Shown piece after piece: positions 52,932-62,149 of a DNA stretch of 64,000 nucleotides. A model generated the notes under the pieces. That model did no database searches and was not told the origin of the DNA. It worked only from the letters and a program-made list of their open reading frames with translations. The stretch's first letter is position 1; each line of letters opens with the position of its first letter. A program made the position numbers and the translations under genes. Origin of the DNA: an uncultured beta proteobacterium (GTDB lineage: Bacteria; Pseudomonadota; Gammaproteobacteria; Burkholderiales; Burkholderiaceae_C); the NCBI GenBank assembly GCA_903945325.1, contig CAJAVE010000214.1, forward strand, positions 1 through 64,000, written 5' to 3'.

Positions 52932-54130
52932 TGGCACTCTACGAGTACCGTGCGGCCCATGCCGATGGCCGTATCGCCAAAGGGCGTATCGATGCGTTGC
53001 ACGAGACCGACCTGGAGGCCCAGCTCAAACGCCTGGACTTGGCGCTGCTTTCGGCCAAGACCATTGCCAAGCACGCCAGTGCCGTCAAAAACATACCGCG
53101 TCGCGATGTGCTGGGGTTCTTGTTTCAGCTTGAGATGTTGGTCCGTGCCGGCGTGCCTATTTTGGACTCGCTGGCGGACATGCGTGACGCCTCCGAGACG
53201 CCGGCGGGTCGACAACTCTCTGGCGGGTTATTTGAGAAAATTGAAGCAGGCGCAACCTTGGGCGAAGCGGTAGGCGCATTTCCAGGAGTTTTTTCCGAGA
53301 CAGTCATCAACTTGATCCGGTCTGGCGAGGTGACGGGCCAGTTGCCCGATGTGCTCAAGGAAATTGTTCGCTCCTTGAAGTGGCAGGATGAAATGGAATC
53401 CCAAACCAAGAAATTGTTGGCCTATCCGGCCTTTGTGCTGGTGGTTATTGGGGGTGTGGTCTTTTTCTTGATGATTTATCTGGTGCCACAACTGATTGGT
53501 TTTCTGAAAAATCTGGGGCAAGAAATACCGTTGCAGACGCGGCTGCTCATCGGCCTCTCCGGCCTCTTTGTCAACTACTGGTGGGCCATTCTGTCTGTGC
53601 CACCCCTGTTGGTTTTGGGGGTGCTTTCATTGTCAACCGCATTTCCCGCAGTTCGCTATAAGTTGCATGAAATGCAGCTTGGCATTCCAGTGATCGGGCC
53701 CGTACTGAAAAAACTCACTCTTGCGCGGTTTGCCGATACCTTGGGGTTGATGTACCGCACCGGTATCCCACTGACGGACGGGCTGGTCTATTGCGAAAAA
53801 ATATCGTCCAACGTGGTCATCCAAAACTCCATCAGACGGGCTCGTGACCGCGTGTTGACGGGCACAGCAATTTCAGCCAGTTTTGCGGCCGAGCAATTGT
53901 TCCCGCCATTCGTTATTCGCATGATCAAAGTCGGTGAATCCACCGGTGCACTGGACCAGTCGCTGGCCAATATCAGCTACTTTTATTCTCGTGACATCGA
54001 TGAATCCATTGGCCGTGTGCAGGCCATGATTGAGCCTGCGTTGACGGTGGTGATGGGGCTAATATTGGGTTGGATTATGTTGGCGGTTCTGGGCCCCATC
54101 TACGACACTATTGCAAAAATGAAAACGTGA
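52931..54130 (+). CDS. mshG: GspF/PilC/MshG-type inner-membrane platform protein
   Basis: FLFQLEMLVRAGVPILDSLADM; GspF repeats; GESTGALDQSLANISYFY. Confidence 0.93.
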   Translation: MALYEYRAAHADGRIAKGRIDALHETDLEAQLKRLDLALLSAKTIAKHASAVKNIPRRDVLGFLFQLEMLVRAGVPILDSLADMRDASETPAGRQLSGGLFEKIEAGATLGEAVGAFPGVFSETVINLIRSGEVTGQLPDVLKEIVRSLKWQDEMESQTKKLLAYPAFVLVVIGGVVFFLMIYLVPQLIGFLKNLGQEIPLQTRLLIGLSGLFVNYWWAILSVPPLLVLGVLSLSTAFPAVRYKLHEMQLGIPVIGPVLKKLTLARFADTLGLMYRTGIPLTDGLVYCEKISSNVVIQNSIRRARDRVLTGTAISASFAAEQLFPPFVIRMIKVGESTGALDQSLANISYFYSRDIDESIGRVQAMIEPALTVVMGLILGWIMLAVLGPIYDTIAKMKT

Positions 54131-54134
54131 CGCC

Positions 54135-55604
54135 ATGGCCACCGTTTTGTTTCTCACAGCAGAAGGATCCACCTGGTGGAGCAACCAGACCGGGCGGTGG
54201 CTGGCACTGCCTGGGGCGACATCTGATCCGGTTTGGGTTGTTACCGATTTGACGGAAGAAACCTTGGTTGAGATCGCAGTGCCGCGTATATTTGGCAACG
54301 ATCGCACCCGTTTTGTGCAGAGGCAATTGACAAACCGTTTTCCAGAAAGTCCTTATGGGGCAGCGTTGCCCCCGCGTCGGTCAGGCGATCTGATGAGCCG
54401 ACTGGCGCCGCCGCAGCAAGTGCTGATGGCCATTGAGCCTGCGGATCGCATCAAGGCCGCGCTGGCTTCTTTGCAGAACCCGGTAGTGGGTCTCTGGAGC
54501 ATGTCGGTGCTGTTGGCGCAATTAGGACAGGCCAAGGCCTTACCCGCAACCTTGCTTCTGGTGCTTGGTCAGGCCAGCAGCACGCGCATTGTGTTTTTGA
54601 AGAATCGCTCCCCCGTGTTGACCCGTTTGGTGGCCGGGTCCACCAGCGCAGCCGAGCAAGCGGTGGAAATAGTTCGGACCTTTCGCCATCTTGAAAATAC
54701 CCATGTGATTGAACGGGGTACGCTCCGCCTCCCGGCGCTTTTGCTGGGAACCCATGCGGGCTTGGGGGGAGTGCTGACGAATGACCGCATTGATGCGGTG
54801 CCGTCGCCGGTGCAACGTTGGACTGAGCATCCCAACGGCTGGCGCGATGCCTTGTTCGACTTGGTGTGCAAGTCGCCGCCGGGTCAATTGGCACCCCTGG
54901 CGATGCGATCGAGCTACCTCGCGCAGCAGGTGCAAAAGGCCGCCCGCATCGCCATGGCGGTCTGCCTGGTCGCTGCGCTTGCAGTTGCCAGTGCCCGTGT
55001 CGTTTCCATCATGGGCGATCGGGGCTTGCAGTCGGGGCTGAATACCACCGCGAGCCAGTTGGCAGAGCAAATTGCCCGGGCTGATGCGTCCATTGAGTCT
55101 TTTGGAGTGTCGCCTGAACTGCTGCGCAAAGTTCTGGCGTTGGACACCGACGAAATCGACTCGGCTCCTGATTTAAATGCCCAGCTTGTGGCGATTTCGC
55201 ACGCAGTGGGAAGTGTGCCAAGCGCGCGAGTCCAGTCCCTTAACTGGGTCATCAGAGGTCCGCAGGAGACGTCTTGCGTATCGGATGTTGGTGCTCCCAC
55301 GACGGCTCCTGCGCCGTCTGGCGAAGCATCCTTTGAACCAGCTCGCAAGGTTGAACTCCGTTTGGTCATCGCATTGGCGGGCGATGCGGGTCCGCGCCTG
55401 CAACTGCAGCAGGCCACCAAACTGACTGACCAGTTCAGCGCCATAGAGAGTGTTTTGGTGGTGCAAGACCCGGCTCGCGCATTACGCGATGGGGATATCA
55501 CTGCAGCCGGTTCGGGCCAAGCCGATGCCCAGCGCTTGCTCAACTGGTGTTTGGTCCTGCCGGGTAAACCGAAGGCTGAAGCCGGATCGGCGGTAAAGCC
55601 ATGA
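54135..55604 (+). CDS. MshI/PilM-like pilus biogenesis protein
   Basis: 489 aa; position between mshG and MshJ-like; single TM after N-terminal ~265 aa. Confidence 0.6.
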   Translation: MATVLFLTAEGSTWWSNQTGRWLALPGATSDPVWVVTDLTEETLVEIAVPRIFGNDRTRFVQRQLTNRFPESPYGAALPPRRSGDLMSRLAPPQQVLMAIEPADRIKAALASLQNPVVGLWSMSVLLAQLGQAKALPATLLLVLGQASSTRIVFLKNRSPVLTRLVAGSTSAAEQAVEIVRTFRHLENTHVIERGTLRLPALLLGTHAGLGGVLTNDRIDAVPSPVQRWTEHPNGWRDALFDLVCKSPPGQLAPLAMRSSYLAQQVQKAARIAMAVCLVAALAVASARVVSIMGDRGLQSGLNTTASQLAEQIARADASIESFGVSPELLRKVLALDTDEIDSAPDLNAQLVAISHAVGSVPSARVQSLNWVIRGPQETSCVSDVGAPTTAPAPSGEASFEPARKVELRLVIALAGDAGPRLQLQQATKLTDQFSAIESVLVVQDPARALRDGDITAAGSGQADAQRLLNWCLVLPGKPKAEAGSAVKP

Positions 55605-56239
55605 CGGGCTGGAAATCCATCTTTCTTGCTGCGCGGCGCAGCCTGGTTGCATTGGGAGTGCTTGCCTTGTTGTGCACAGCGGGGCTAGTCGCACTGTACG
55701 CGTTGGCTGACTCACTGGCTACTCAAGTCGCTCAATTGGGAAGTGCGGTACAGGACCAGCGCGGCCAGTTGGCACAAAAGCAAGAAAATTTGCGCAATGT
55801 GCGCAGCCATATTGAGCGGTATGAACGTTTGCGTTCCCAAGGTTTGGTGGGCGCGCCAGACCGTGCGCAGTGGGTGGAGGAATTACTGGCCAGTCATGCT
55901 CGCCTGGGGCTGACGCTCCCATTGATCTACCAATTGCAGGTACCCAAGACCGTGGTGGAAGCCAATGCTGCTGCGACGGCAGCAACCGCGGCAGTGTCAA
56001 TCGACGGCACCAGTGAAGAGCCCTTGGCGCATGATTTGCAGTTTGAATTGCGGGACGTGCATGAAGGGGACGTTATGCGTTTAATTCAGGACTTCCGTTC
56101 CCATGTCAAAGGCCGCTTTCGGGTCAATAGCTGCACCTTCGCTGAACCCCGCGTGTCGGGCATGCGCGCACAATGTGTTCTGAGATTTGTGACAGTTCCG
56201 CTACCCAAGCAGCTTGATTCCGCCGCGCCGGTACGCTAG
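55601..56239 (+). CDS. MshJ/PilO-like membrane protein
   Basis: N-terminal TM followed by coiled coil; 4-nt overlap with upstream gene. Confidence 0.6.
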   Translation: MTGWKSIFLAARRSLVALGVLALLCTAGLVALYALADSLATQVAQLGSAVQDQRGQLAQKQENLRNVRSHIERYERLRSQGLVGAPDRAQWVEELLASHARLGLTLPLIYQLQVPKTVVEANAAATAATAAVSIDGTSEEPLAHDLQFELRDVHEGDVMRLIQDFRSHVKGRFRVNSCTFAEPRVSGMRAQCVLRFVTVPLPKQLDSAAPVR

Positions 56240-56254
56240 GAAGAAAGGCCGTCA

Positions 56255-56707
56255 ATGCACACTGCTCAATCCGGTGGTCCCAAAACATTGAAGCGCGGAG
56301 GTGGACTGGCTTCAGTCGGTGCCATTTGGGCTGCCTTTGCTTTTTGTCTTTGGCCCGCAATGGGCCTAACGCAGCCAGCCGACGCGCTTGGTACGCTGAT
56401 GTATACACCCGCGCAGCGTCAGGTGATGGGCCAATCCCGTTTGGGCATTGTGGAAGGGACAACAGCCCCGGTTCGATCGAGTCGCACCCGCCTGGACGGC
56501 GTTGTAGCGCGTGCACGCGGTCGGGGAACGGCTTGGGTTAATGGTGAACCGGTGGGCCAAGGCACGAATCCGTCGACTCACATTCAAGGAACAGAGGCGA
56601 TTGTGGACGGTCACCGCCTGCGTGTGGGCCAGTCCATTGACAAATCCACTGGTGTCACATCGGATGTAGTGGCGCCTGGTGCCGTGCGCCAAGGGAGCCA
56701 GCCATGA
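56255..56707 (+). CDS. MshK/PilP-like exported protein
   Basis: Signal-like N-terminus; GEPVGQGTNPSTHIQGTEAIVDGHRLRVGQS small beta domain; syntenic position. Confidence 0.55.
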   Translation: MHTAQSGGPKTLKRGGGLASVGAIWAAFAFCLWPAMGLTQPADALGTLMYTPAQRQVMGQSRLGIVEGTTAPVRSSRTRLDGVVARARGRGTAWVNGEPVGQGTNPSTHIQGTEAIVDGHRLRVGQSIDKSTGVTSDVVAPGAVRQGSQP

Positions 56708-56943
56708 ACTCGGAATTTGGAGAGTTGGCCCAGGCTCAGTACCGGACCCGTAACCTGCGCCGCCGTCTATACGTAATAGTGGGTTTGGTGTTGATCGTTA
56801 TGGGCTACTTTTTGATGGCGATTGAGCCTGGCACCCCTTCTGATTGGGTGCTGGCGCGTGCAATGGGGGGGCTGGCTTGCATTGTGGTCGGCTTTGGCAT
56901 GGCAATACTGCCGCTCTTGACCCAGTGGACAACGGGTGAATAG
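56704..56943 (+). CDS. Small hypothetical membrane protein
   Basis: 79 aa, two TM segments; ATGA overlap with upstream gene. Confidence 0.6.
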   Translation: MNSEFGELAQAQYRTRNLRRRLYVIVGLVLIVMGYFLMAIEPGTPSDWVLARAMGGLACIVVGFGMAILPLLTQWTTGE

Positions 56944-56948
56944 TCCGC

Positions 56949-57602
56949 ATGGCCCCATCAGCTGATAGCAAGCAAACACCACCCGTCAGTCCGTCAGCAC
57001 AGTGCGCGGTACTTTTGGTTGAGGATGATGCTGCGCTGCGCGGCTACTTGGGCAGTGCTTTGGGTGACGCTGGCTTTACGGTGCAATTGGCCCACGACCG
57101 TGCCAGTGCGCTGGCCTGTATGGCATTGCCCACCGCGCCTGCGATTGTTGTGTTGGACTTGGGTCTGCCACCACAACCCAGCACCATGCGAGAAGGCTTG
57201 TTGACGCTGCACGACACGTTGCGCCTGCAACCGGCCACAAAAGTGATCGTCCTGACCGGCCAAAACGAAACGGTCGCTGCGCAAGAAGCTATTCGCCAAG
57301 GTGCTTTTGACTTTCTGACCAAGCCGACCGCCATGGCGGTGGTACTGCAAGCCGTGCAACGCGCCAGTTTGTTTGCACGGGAAGACGCGCGCATGGTGTT
57401 GCGGGGTGAAGCCCGCATTGCGGTGACGGCCCGCCTGGGAGATGGTCTGAAGGAGGCTGGGGCACAGGCCGAAGAGCAATTGCTGCGCCGCAGTTTGGTT
57501 GCCGCAGACTACAACGTCGCCCTCACCGCCCGCAATCTCGGCATTGCGCGCGAGCACGTCTACTATTACCTCAACAAATATGGCATCCAACGTCCTGACT
57601 AG
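56949..57602 (+). CDS. Response regulator with Fis-type HTH
   Basis: AVLLVEDDAALRGYLG; VVLDLGLP; KVIVLTGQN; C-term ADYNVALTARNLGIAREHVYYYLNKYGI. Confidence 0.87.
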   Translation: MAPSADSKQTPPVSPSAQCAVLLVEDDAALRGYLGSALGDAGFTVQLAHDRASALACMALPTAPAIVVLDLGLPPQPSTMREGLLTLHDTLRLQPATKVIVLTGQNETVAAQEAIRQGAFDFLTKPTAMAVVLQAVQRASLFAREDARMVLRGEARIAVTARLGDGLKEAGAQAEEQLLRRSLVAADYNVALTARNLGIAREHVYYYLNKYGIQRPD

Positions 57603-58728
57603 CCTGTCACTGACGTTTCTGGTCGCTGGAGTGACACTCTTCATCACGGCGTATGTTCTGTCGCGTCGTGCCGGACGCTATCAACGTGGCATGCAAGCCT
57701 TGTTGCAACTCTCCAATAGCAATCTTGAACTATTGGATCTACCCACTGCCGCCTGGCCCGTCTTGCAAGCAGCTGGCTGGAGCAGCCTCACGTGGGATGG
57801 CGACTGGTATGGCCAACGGGTGCAGGGTTGCCTGGGCGAGTTACCTGACCAAACAACCGCCACAACCGAATCGCTACAGTCTTTTGAGGTGATGGGTGGT
57901 GGGGAGGCGCGTCTGCGCCTGGACTTTCTGCATGGCGTGCCGCGCGGCGAGGAGCGCCTGTTTGCCAACCACCTGGCCCAAGTATTTGTATTGTTGCTGG
58001 AAACCAGGCTGCGCGAGCGAACCGGCGCGCTGTCTGCCGCATTGGCCGAGCGTGCGCGACTGTCGTTGTATTTGCAGCACGACATGCGGAACCTGGCCCA
58101 GTGGGTAAGCTGGGTGGGCGCGGACTTTGTGCAAGCCGCCTCTTCTGAGTCGCTCATGGTAGTGGCACAACGGTTGCAGGCCAATGCCCCATTTGCACTG
58201 GAGCGCGCCCAGCGCTTGATGGCCGCCTTGGGCAATGACCAGCAGGCGAGCGTGCCGCGCCCTATGGCGCTGCGTGGGGCGCTGGAGCAAGCGGCACGGC
58301 TGGCTGGCATTGAAGTATCCATTGAAGGCAACGCCACGGCTTGGGTTGCGCCCGAACTGCTGGAGCGTGCCCTTGACAATTTGCTGAGCAACCTGGCGGC
58401 GGCTTGGCGCGACGGCGTTACGGTTGGTCCCAGTGCGGAAATTGATACCGCCACCACACCCGAGTCTGGCGCCTGTACCCGCATCGCACTCACCTGTCCC
58501 TTACCGCCCGGGGGAATGGATATTCCCCCCGAGAAATTGTTCGAACCCTTTGCCAGTGGGCGCCCGGGAGGTCTGGGCCTGGGCTTGTACCAGGCGCGTC
58601 ACTGCCTGCAAGAAGCGGGTGGCGAGCTGCGGGCCACTGTCTCCCAGCGCCAGCTTCAATTCACGCTGCTGTTGCCACTGCCGCATCAAGACCATCGCAA
58701 AGATGTATCCATAAAACCCACAGTGTAA
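57580..58728 (+). CDS. Sensor histidine kinase (PrsK-like H-box)
   Basis: LYLQHDMRNLAQWVSWVG; ALDNLLSNLAAAWRDG; GGLGLGLYQARHCLQEAGGELRA; overlaps regulator by 23 nt. Confidence 0.82.
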   Translation: MASNVLTSLSLTFLVAGVTLFITAYVLSRRAGRYQRGMQALLQLSNSNLELLDLPTAAWPVLQAAGWSSLTWDGDWYGQRVQGCLGELPDQTTATTESLQSFEVMGGGEARLRLDFLHGVPRGEERLFANHLAQVFVLLLETRLRERTGALSAALAERARLSLYLQHDMRNLAQWVSWVGADFVQAASSESLMVVAQRLQANAPFALERAQRLMAALGNDQQASVPRPMALRGALEQAARLAGIEVSIEGNATAWVAPELLERALDNLLSNLAAAWRDGVTVGPSAEIDTATTPESGACTRIALTCPLPPGGMDIPPEKLFEPFASGRPGGLGLGLYQARHCLQEAGGELRATVSQRQLQFTLLLPLPHQDHRKDVSIKPTV

Positions 58729-58838
58729 AAAAGTTTGACACCCCGCAGCGGGCGCCTTGGCTATAGTCGACCCGGTCAGCGCTGCCATGGGGGCGCGTTA
58801 CAGTAGTACGTCGTAATAACGTCGAAAGGGAAAATTTC

Positions 58839-59525
58839 ATGAACTATCGCAACAGGTCCCGCCAGTCGGGCTTTACGTTGGTGGAAATCGCCATCGTCCT
58901 GGTCATTATTGGGCTGCTGCTGGGCGGTGTGCTCAAGGGGCAGGAGATGATTGAGAACTCCAAGATCAAGAGCATCGTCAATGACATGAAGGCCGTGCAG
59001 GCGGCCTACAACGGCTACATCGATCGCTACAAGGCGATTCCTGGCGATGAGACCATTGCCACCATGGCTGCACGTGGATGGGCCGGCGCGGTGGGGGGCA
59101 ACGGCAACGGCGTGCTGCTGATCACGGCAGCACAAACATTTACCAATGGCGGCGAGCAGGGTCCATTTTGGCGCGCCATGCGGGCATCGGGGCTTTTGCA
59201 AGGTGATCCCACCGCGGCAGCGAACGCGACCGGTTTGCCGCGCCATGCAGGTGGTGGTTTGATGGGCGTGTCGTCTGATGTGGCGGGCATTTACGGACAA
59301 AACGGAACATCGGTGTGTGTGGCAGGTTTGACTACCAAGCAAGCGGCCGGAATTGACTCGTTGGTTGACGGAGCCTTGCCGGCGACGCAGATAGGAAACA
59401 ACACGGGTTCAGTGCGCGGCGAGACCAATGCAGCCAACCCGTCAGCGCCCATCACTGCTGTACCAGGCGCTGCGGCCTATAACGAGCAGGCCGTTACAAC
59501 CTGGACTGTCTGCATGCGCATTTAG
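58839..59525 (+). CDS. Type IV pilin-like protein (likely major)
   Basis: RQSGFTLVEIAIVLVIIGLLLGGVLKGQEMIENSKIKSIVNDMKAVQAAYNGYIDRYKAIPGDE. Confidence 0.9.
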   Translation: MNYRNRSRQSGFTLVEIAIVLVIIGLLLGGVLKGQEMIENSKIKSIVNDMKAVQAAYNGYIDRYKAIPGDETIATMAARGWAGAVGGNGNGVLLITAAQTFTNGGEQGPFWRAMRASGLLQGDPTAAANATGLPRHAGGGLMGVSSDVAGIYGQNGTSVCVAGLTTKQAAGIDSLVDGALPATQIGNNTGSVRGETNAANPSAPITAVPGAAAYNEQAVTTWTVCMRI

Positions 59526-59570
59526 TCCTGGCGATGTCCGAGATTGAGGCCTAGTCATCGCGTCAACCTC

Positions 59571-59600
59571 AGAAAGGCCCGCTGATGCGGGCCTTTCTTG
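59571..59600 (+). terminator. Intrinsic terminator after pilin gene
   Basis: agaaAGGCCCGCtgatGCGGGCCTttctt. Confidence 0.85.
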
Positions 59601-59635
59601 TGGAGATTGGCCCTTAGTGCGTCGAACCGATATTT

Positions 59636-59700
59636 GAAGCAAAATAGGCATCTAGATCATATGGAATCTGCGCAAGCAGCTATCATTTTTGTAGTGTTAT
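59636..59700 (-). repeat. Dispersed repeat, copy G
   Basis: Reverse complement ctacaaaaatgatagctgcttgcgcagattccatatgatctagatgcctattttgc. Confidence 0.75.
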
Positions 59701-59711
59701 GACTTTCCACC

Positions 59712-60581
59712 ATGCCTATTGACCTGCTCTCTCGACGCCTTTCGCGCAACCGGCTTGCCGGCTTTACGCTGGTGGAGATGGCTGTGGTGGTGGTTCTGAT
59801 GGGCATTATGTTGACCCTGGGCCTGCGCATGCTGCAGGCCACCCAAAACAACGCGGCCTGGAGCGAAACCAAGCTCAAACAGGAGCGCATCAAAGTGGCT
59901 CTTGTTTCCTTTCTGCGGACCAATGGTCGCCTGCCCTGCCCGGACTCGGCCTTGCCTCCAACAGGAGTTGAACCAGCAGTGTGCCTGGTCAACGCCGGGC
60001 GCGGCGTGTTGCCGTGGCGGGTGCTGGGTATGTCAATTGGAGACGCCCAAGACGGTTGGTCCAACTTTTTCACCTACCGTGTCGCCAACCGGACGCCGGC
60101 AACCGCCAGCAACTGGACTACGAAAGTAGGCGCGACCGCCTTCACAGTGGGCGAGTTGACTGCCCCCTTGGCAAGCTTTGGGTTGTCGGAACGCAGCGAT
60201 GCGGGTGCGCTCGGCGCGTCACTGGTACCCAACCCGGTAGTCATGGTCATTTCACACGGCAAGAACGGTCTGGGCGGGCGAACGGTGCGCGGCACCGCAC
60301 CAATGCCCTTGCCTGCGGGTGCCGATGAGTTGCTCAACGCCACCACCGCACTGCCTGCTGCTGCGCCCCATTTCGTCACCCGCTCCCCTACCGATGCAGG
60401 CGGCGCAGCGGGCGGAACATTTGACGACCTCGTGGCCTACATGACGCCCAACCATCTGTTACAACCCTTGCTGGATGACAAGACACTCAAGGGTGTCTGT
60501 CAAGCTTACTGCGCGGCACCGGGGCCTGGATGTGTGGCTGCTGCGGTTCCGGTCGGCAATCCGGCGCCTACCTGTCCCTGA
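59712..60581 (+). CDS. Prepilin-like protein
   Basis: LAGFTLVEMAVVVVLMGIMLTLGLRML. Confidence 0.85.
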   Translation: MPIDLLSRRLSRNRLAGFTLVEMAVVVVLMGIMLTLGLRMLQATQNNAAWSETKLKQERIKVALVSFLRTNGRLPCPDSALPPTGVEPAVCLVNAGRGVLPWRVLGMSIGDAQDGWSNFFTYRVANRTPATASNWTTKVGATAFTVGELTAPLASFGLSERSDAGALGASLVPNPVVMVISHGKNGLGGRTVRGTAPMPLPAGADELLNATTALPAAAPHFVTRSPTDAGGAAGGTFDDLVAYMTPNHLLQPLLDDKTLKGVCQAYCAAPGPGCVAAAVPVGNPAPTCP

Positions 60582-60612
60582 TCGTGCGAAATTTCTGAAA
60601 AGGTCAATCATC

Positions 60613-61263
60613 ATGCATTCCAAGTCAAAATTTCAACGTGGTTTCACCCTTGCCGAAATGGCCATTGTGATTGTCCTCGGCGGCATACTGCTGGCCGCCG
60701 GGCTGATGGCCGGGCGCGGGCAGATCAGTCGGACTCAGGCACAGGACGTCATTCAAATAGCCAGCGACCTGCAAACTGGTGCGCTCAGCTTCAAACAACG
60801 CTACGGCTATTTGCCGGGTGACTGGATATTCGTGGCCAATCAGATCCCCAACATAGCCGCGGGCGCGACCGGCGGAGCCACTGGCAATGGCTTGCTCGCC
60901 GGAACACTGGCGGCAGGCACTGGCATTGCTACAGCGGGCACTGAAATTGGGCAGGCGCCGGTTCAGTTGTACCAGTCGGGCCTGATTGGCAAAATGGGAA
61001 CCGACCCCGCACGGCGTATCCAATCGCAGTTTGGCCCAGTGCACATTGCCGGTGCAGTGGCCAATACAACAGCCGCGTACCAGGCTGCCAATCCGGGCGT
61101 AGTGAACGTCGTTATTTTCTTCAACCTGCCGTGTGAAGTTGTGTTGGATGTGGATCGGGCACTGGACGATGGTGTTGGCACGTCGGGCAAGGTAATGACT
61201 GACTTTGCACCTGCTGTTTGCCCTGCTGGCGGCACGGCGGTTCGCACATTCATTCCACTTTGA
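60613..61263 (+). CDS. Prepilin-like protein
   Basis: MHSKSKFQRGFTLAEMAIVIVLGGILLAAG. Confidence 0.85.
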   Translation: MHSKSKFQRGFTLAEMAIVIVLGGILLAAGLMAGRGQISRTQAQDVIQIASDLQTGALSFKQRYGYLPGDWIFVANQIPNIAAGATGGATGNGLLAGTLAAGTGIATAGTEIGQAPVQLYQSGLIGKMGTDPARRIQSQFGPVHIAGAVANTTAAYQAANPGVVNVVIFFNLPCEVVLDVDRALDDGVGTSGKVMTDFAPAVCPAGGTAVRTFIPL

Positions 61264-61294
61264 CACTCGGCCTTACTGATCTAACCCCTCTGCC

Positions 61295-61921
61295 ATGACT
61301 GAGTCCCGCCACCGTGCCCAGGGCTTTACCTTGGTGGAAATTGCCATCGTGCTGGTCATCATCGGGCTCTTGCTCGCGGGTTTGTTGAACGCCCAGTCGG
61401 TGTTGCGCAATGCGCGTACCAAGGATGCCATCAAGGCGGTGACCGACCTGGCCAACGCCGCCCAGCAGTTCCATGATCGCTATGGTGCCTGGCCCGGCAC
61501 CTTGCAAACTGCCGCCGCTTCCATCCCTAATATGACGGTTGCCTGTGTGGGCAATGCAACAGGTCTGATTGCGTCCGCTGCAGAGTCCGCGTGTGCCAGC
61601 GAGTCGCTGATTCGCTCCAGTATGCTGCGTGGCGATGCCACACAACCCATTCGTATCAGCGGCACCAATGGGTTCACAACCTTGAGTGTGACAGGAGCGG
61701 CAGTGGGCCTGTCCGGAATTGCCGGCTTGCCGGCCAATTGGCGCAATATTGTTCGCGTTCAAACCACCGACTGCGACGTTATCGTCCAGATGGACCGGCT
61801 GCTGGACGATGGCAGCGCCAACACGGGCAATTTGCGCACCGCGGCCAATGTGTGTGGGGCAGGCGGATCGGATCAGTCTGAAATTTTGTTAGTCGCCAAC
61901 GCAGCGCTCCGACTCAATTGA
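61295..61921 (+). CDS. Prepilin-like protein
   Basis: AQGFTLVEIAIVLVIIGLLLAGLLNAQSVLRNARTKDAIKAVTDLANAAQQFHDRYGAWPG. Confidence 0.87.
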   Translation: MTESRHRAQGFTLVEIAIVLVIIGLLLAGLLNAQSVLRNARTKDAIKAVTDLANAAQQFHDRYGAWPGTLQTAAASIPNMTVACVGNATGLIASAAESACASESLIRSSMLRGDATQPIRISGTNGFTTLSVTGAAVGLSGIAGLPANWRNIVRVQTTDCDVIVQMDRLLDDGSANTGNLRTAANVCGAGGSDQSEILLVANAALRLN

Positions 61922-62101
61922 GTGTCACGCTGAAAATAGCGAAGCAAGCCCTGCATCATCGCCGGCTTGAGCCACTTCGATCGAACCACTTTCCATAGGC
62001 GTCACGCAACCAGGCACTGCGGTCATCGCCTCCGTTGCTGGCACCTCCGCTATTCCCAGATAGCTAAAGTGATCGTGCCGGTGAGCAACGCGGTGTTGCG
62101 T

Positions 62102-62120
62102 TTTTACCGATCTGGTAAAA
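62102..62120. terminator. Bidirectional terminator between convergent genes
   Basis: TTTTACC-gatct-GGTAAAA hairpin. Confidence 0.6.
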
Positions 62121-62149
62121 CGTGGCGGATGACAGCAAGTTCTCCGCGA

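Noticed and set aside
58739-58776. TTGACA...TATAGT as a sigma-70 promoter for the pilin gene
   Set aside because: Spacer is about 21 bp, too long for a confident call.
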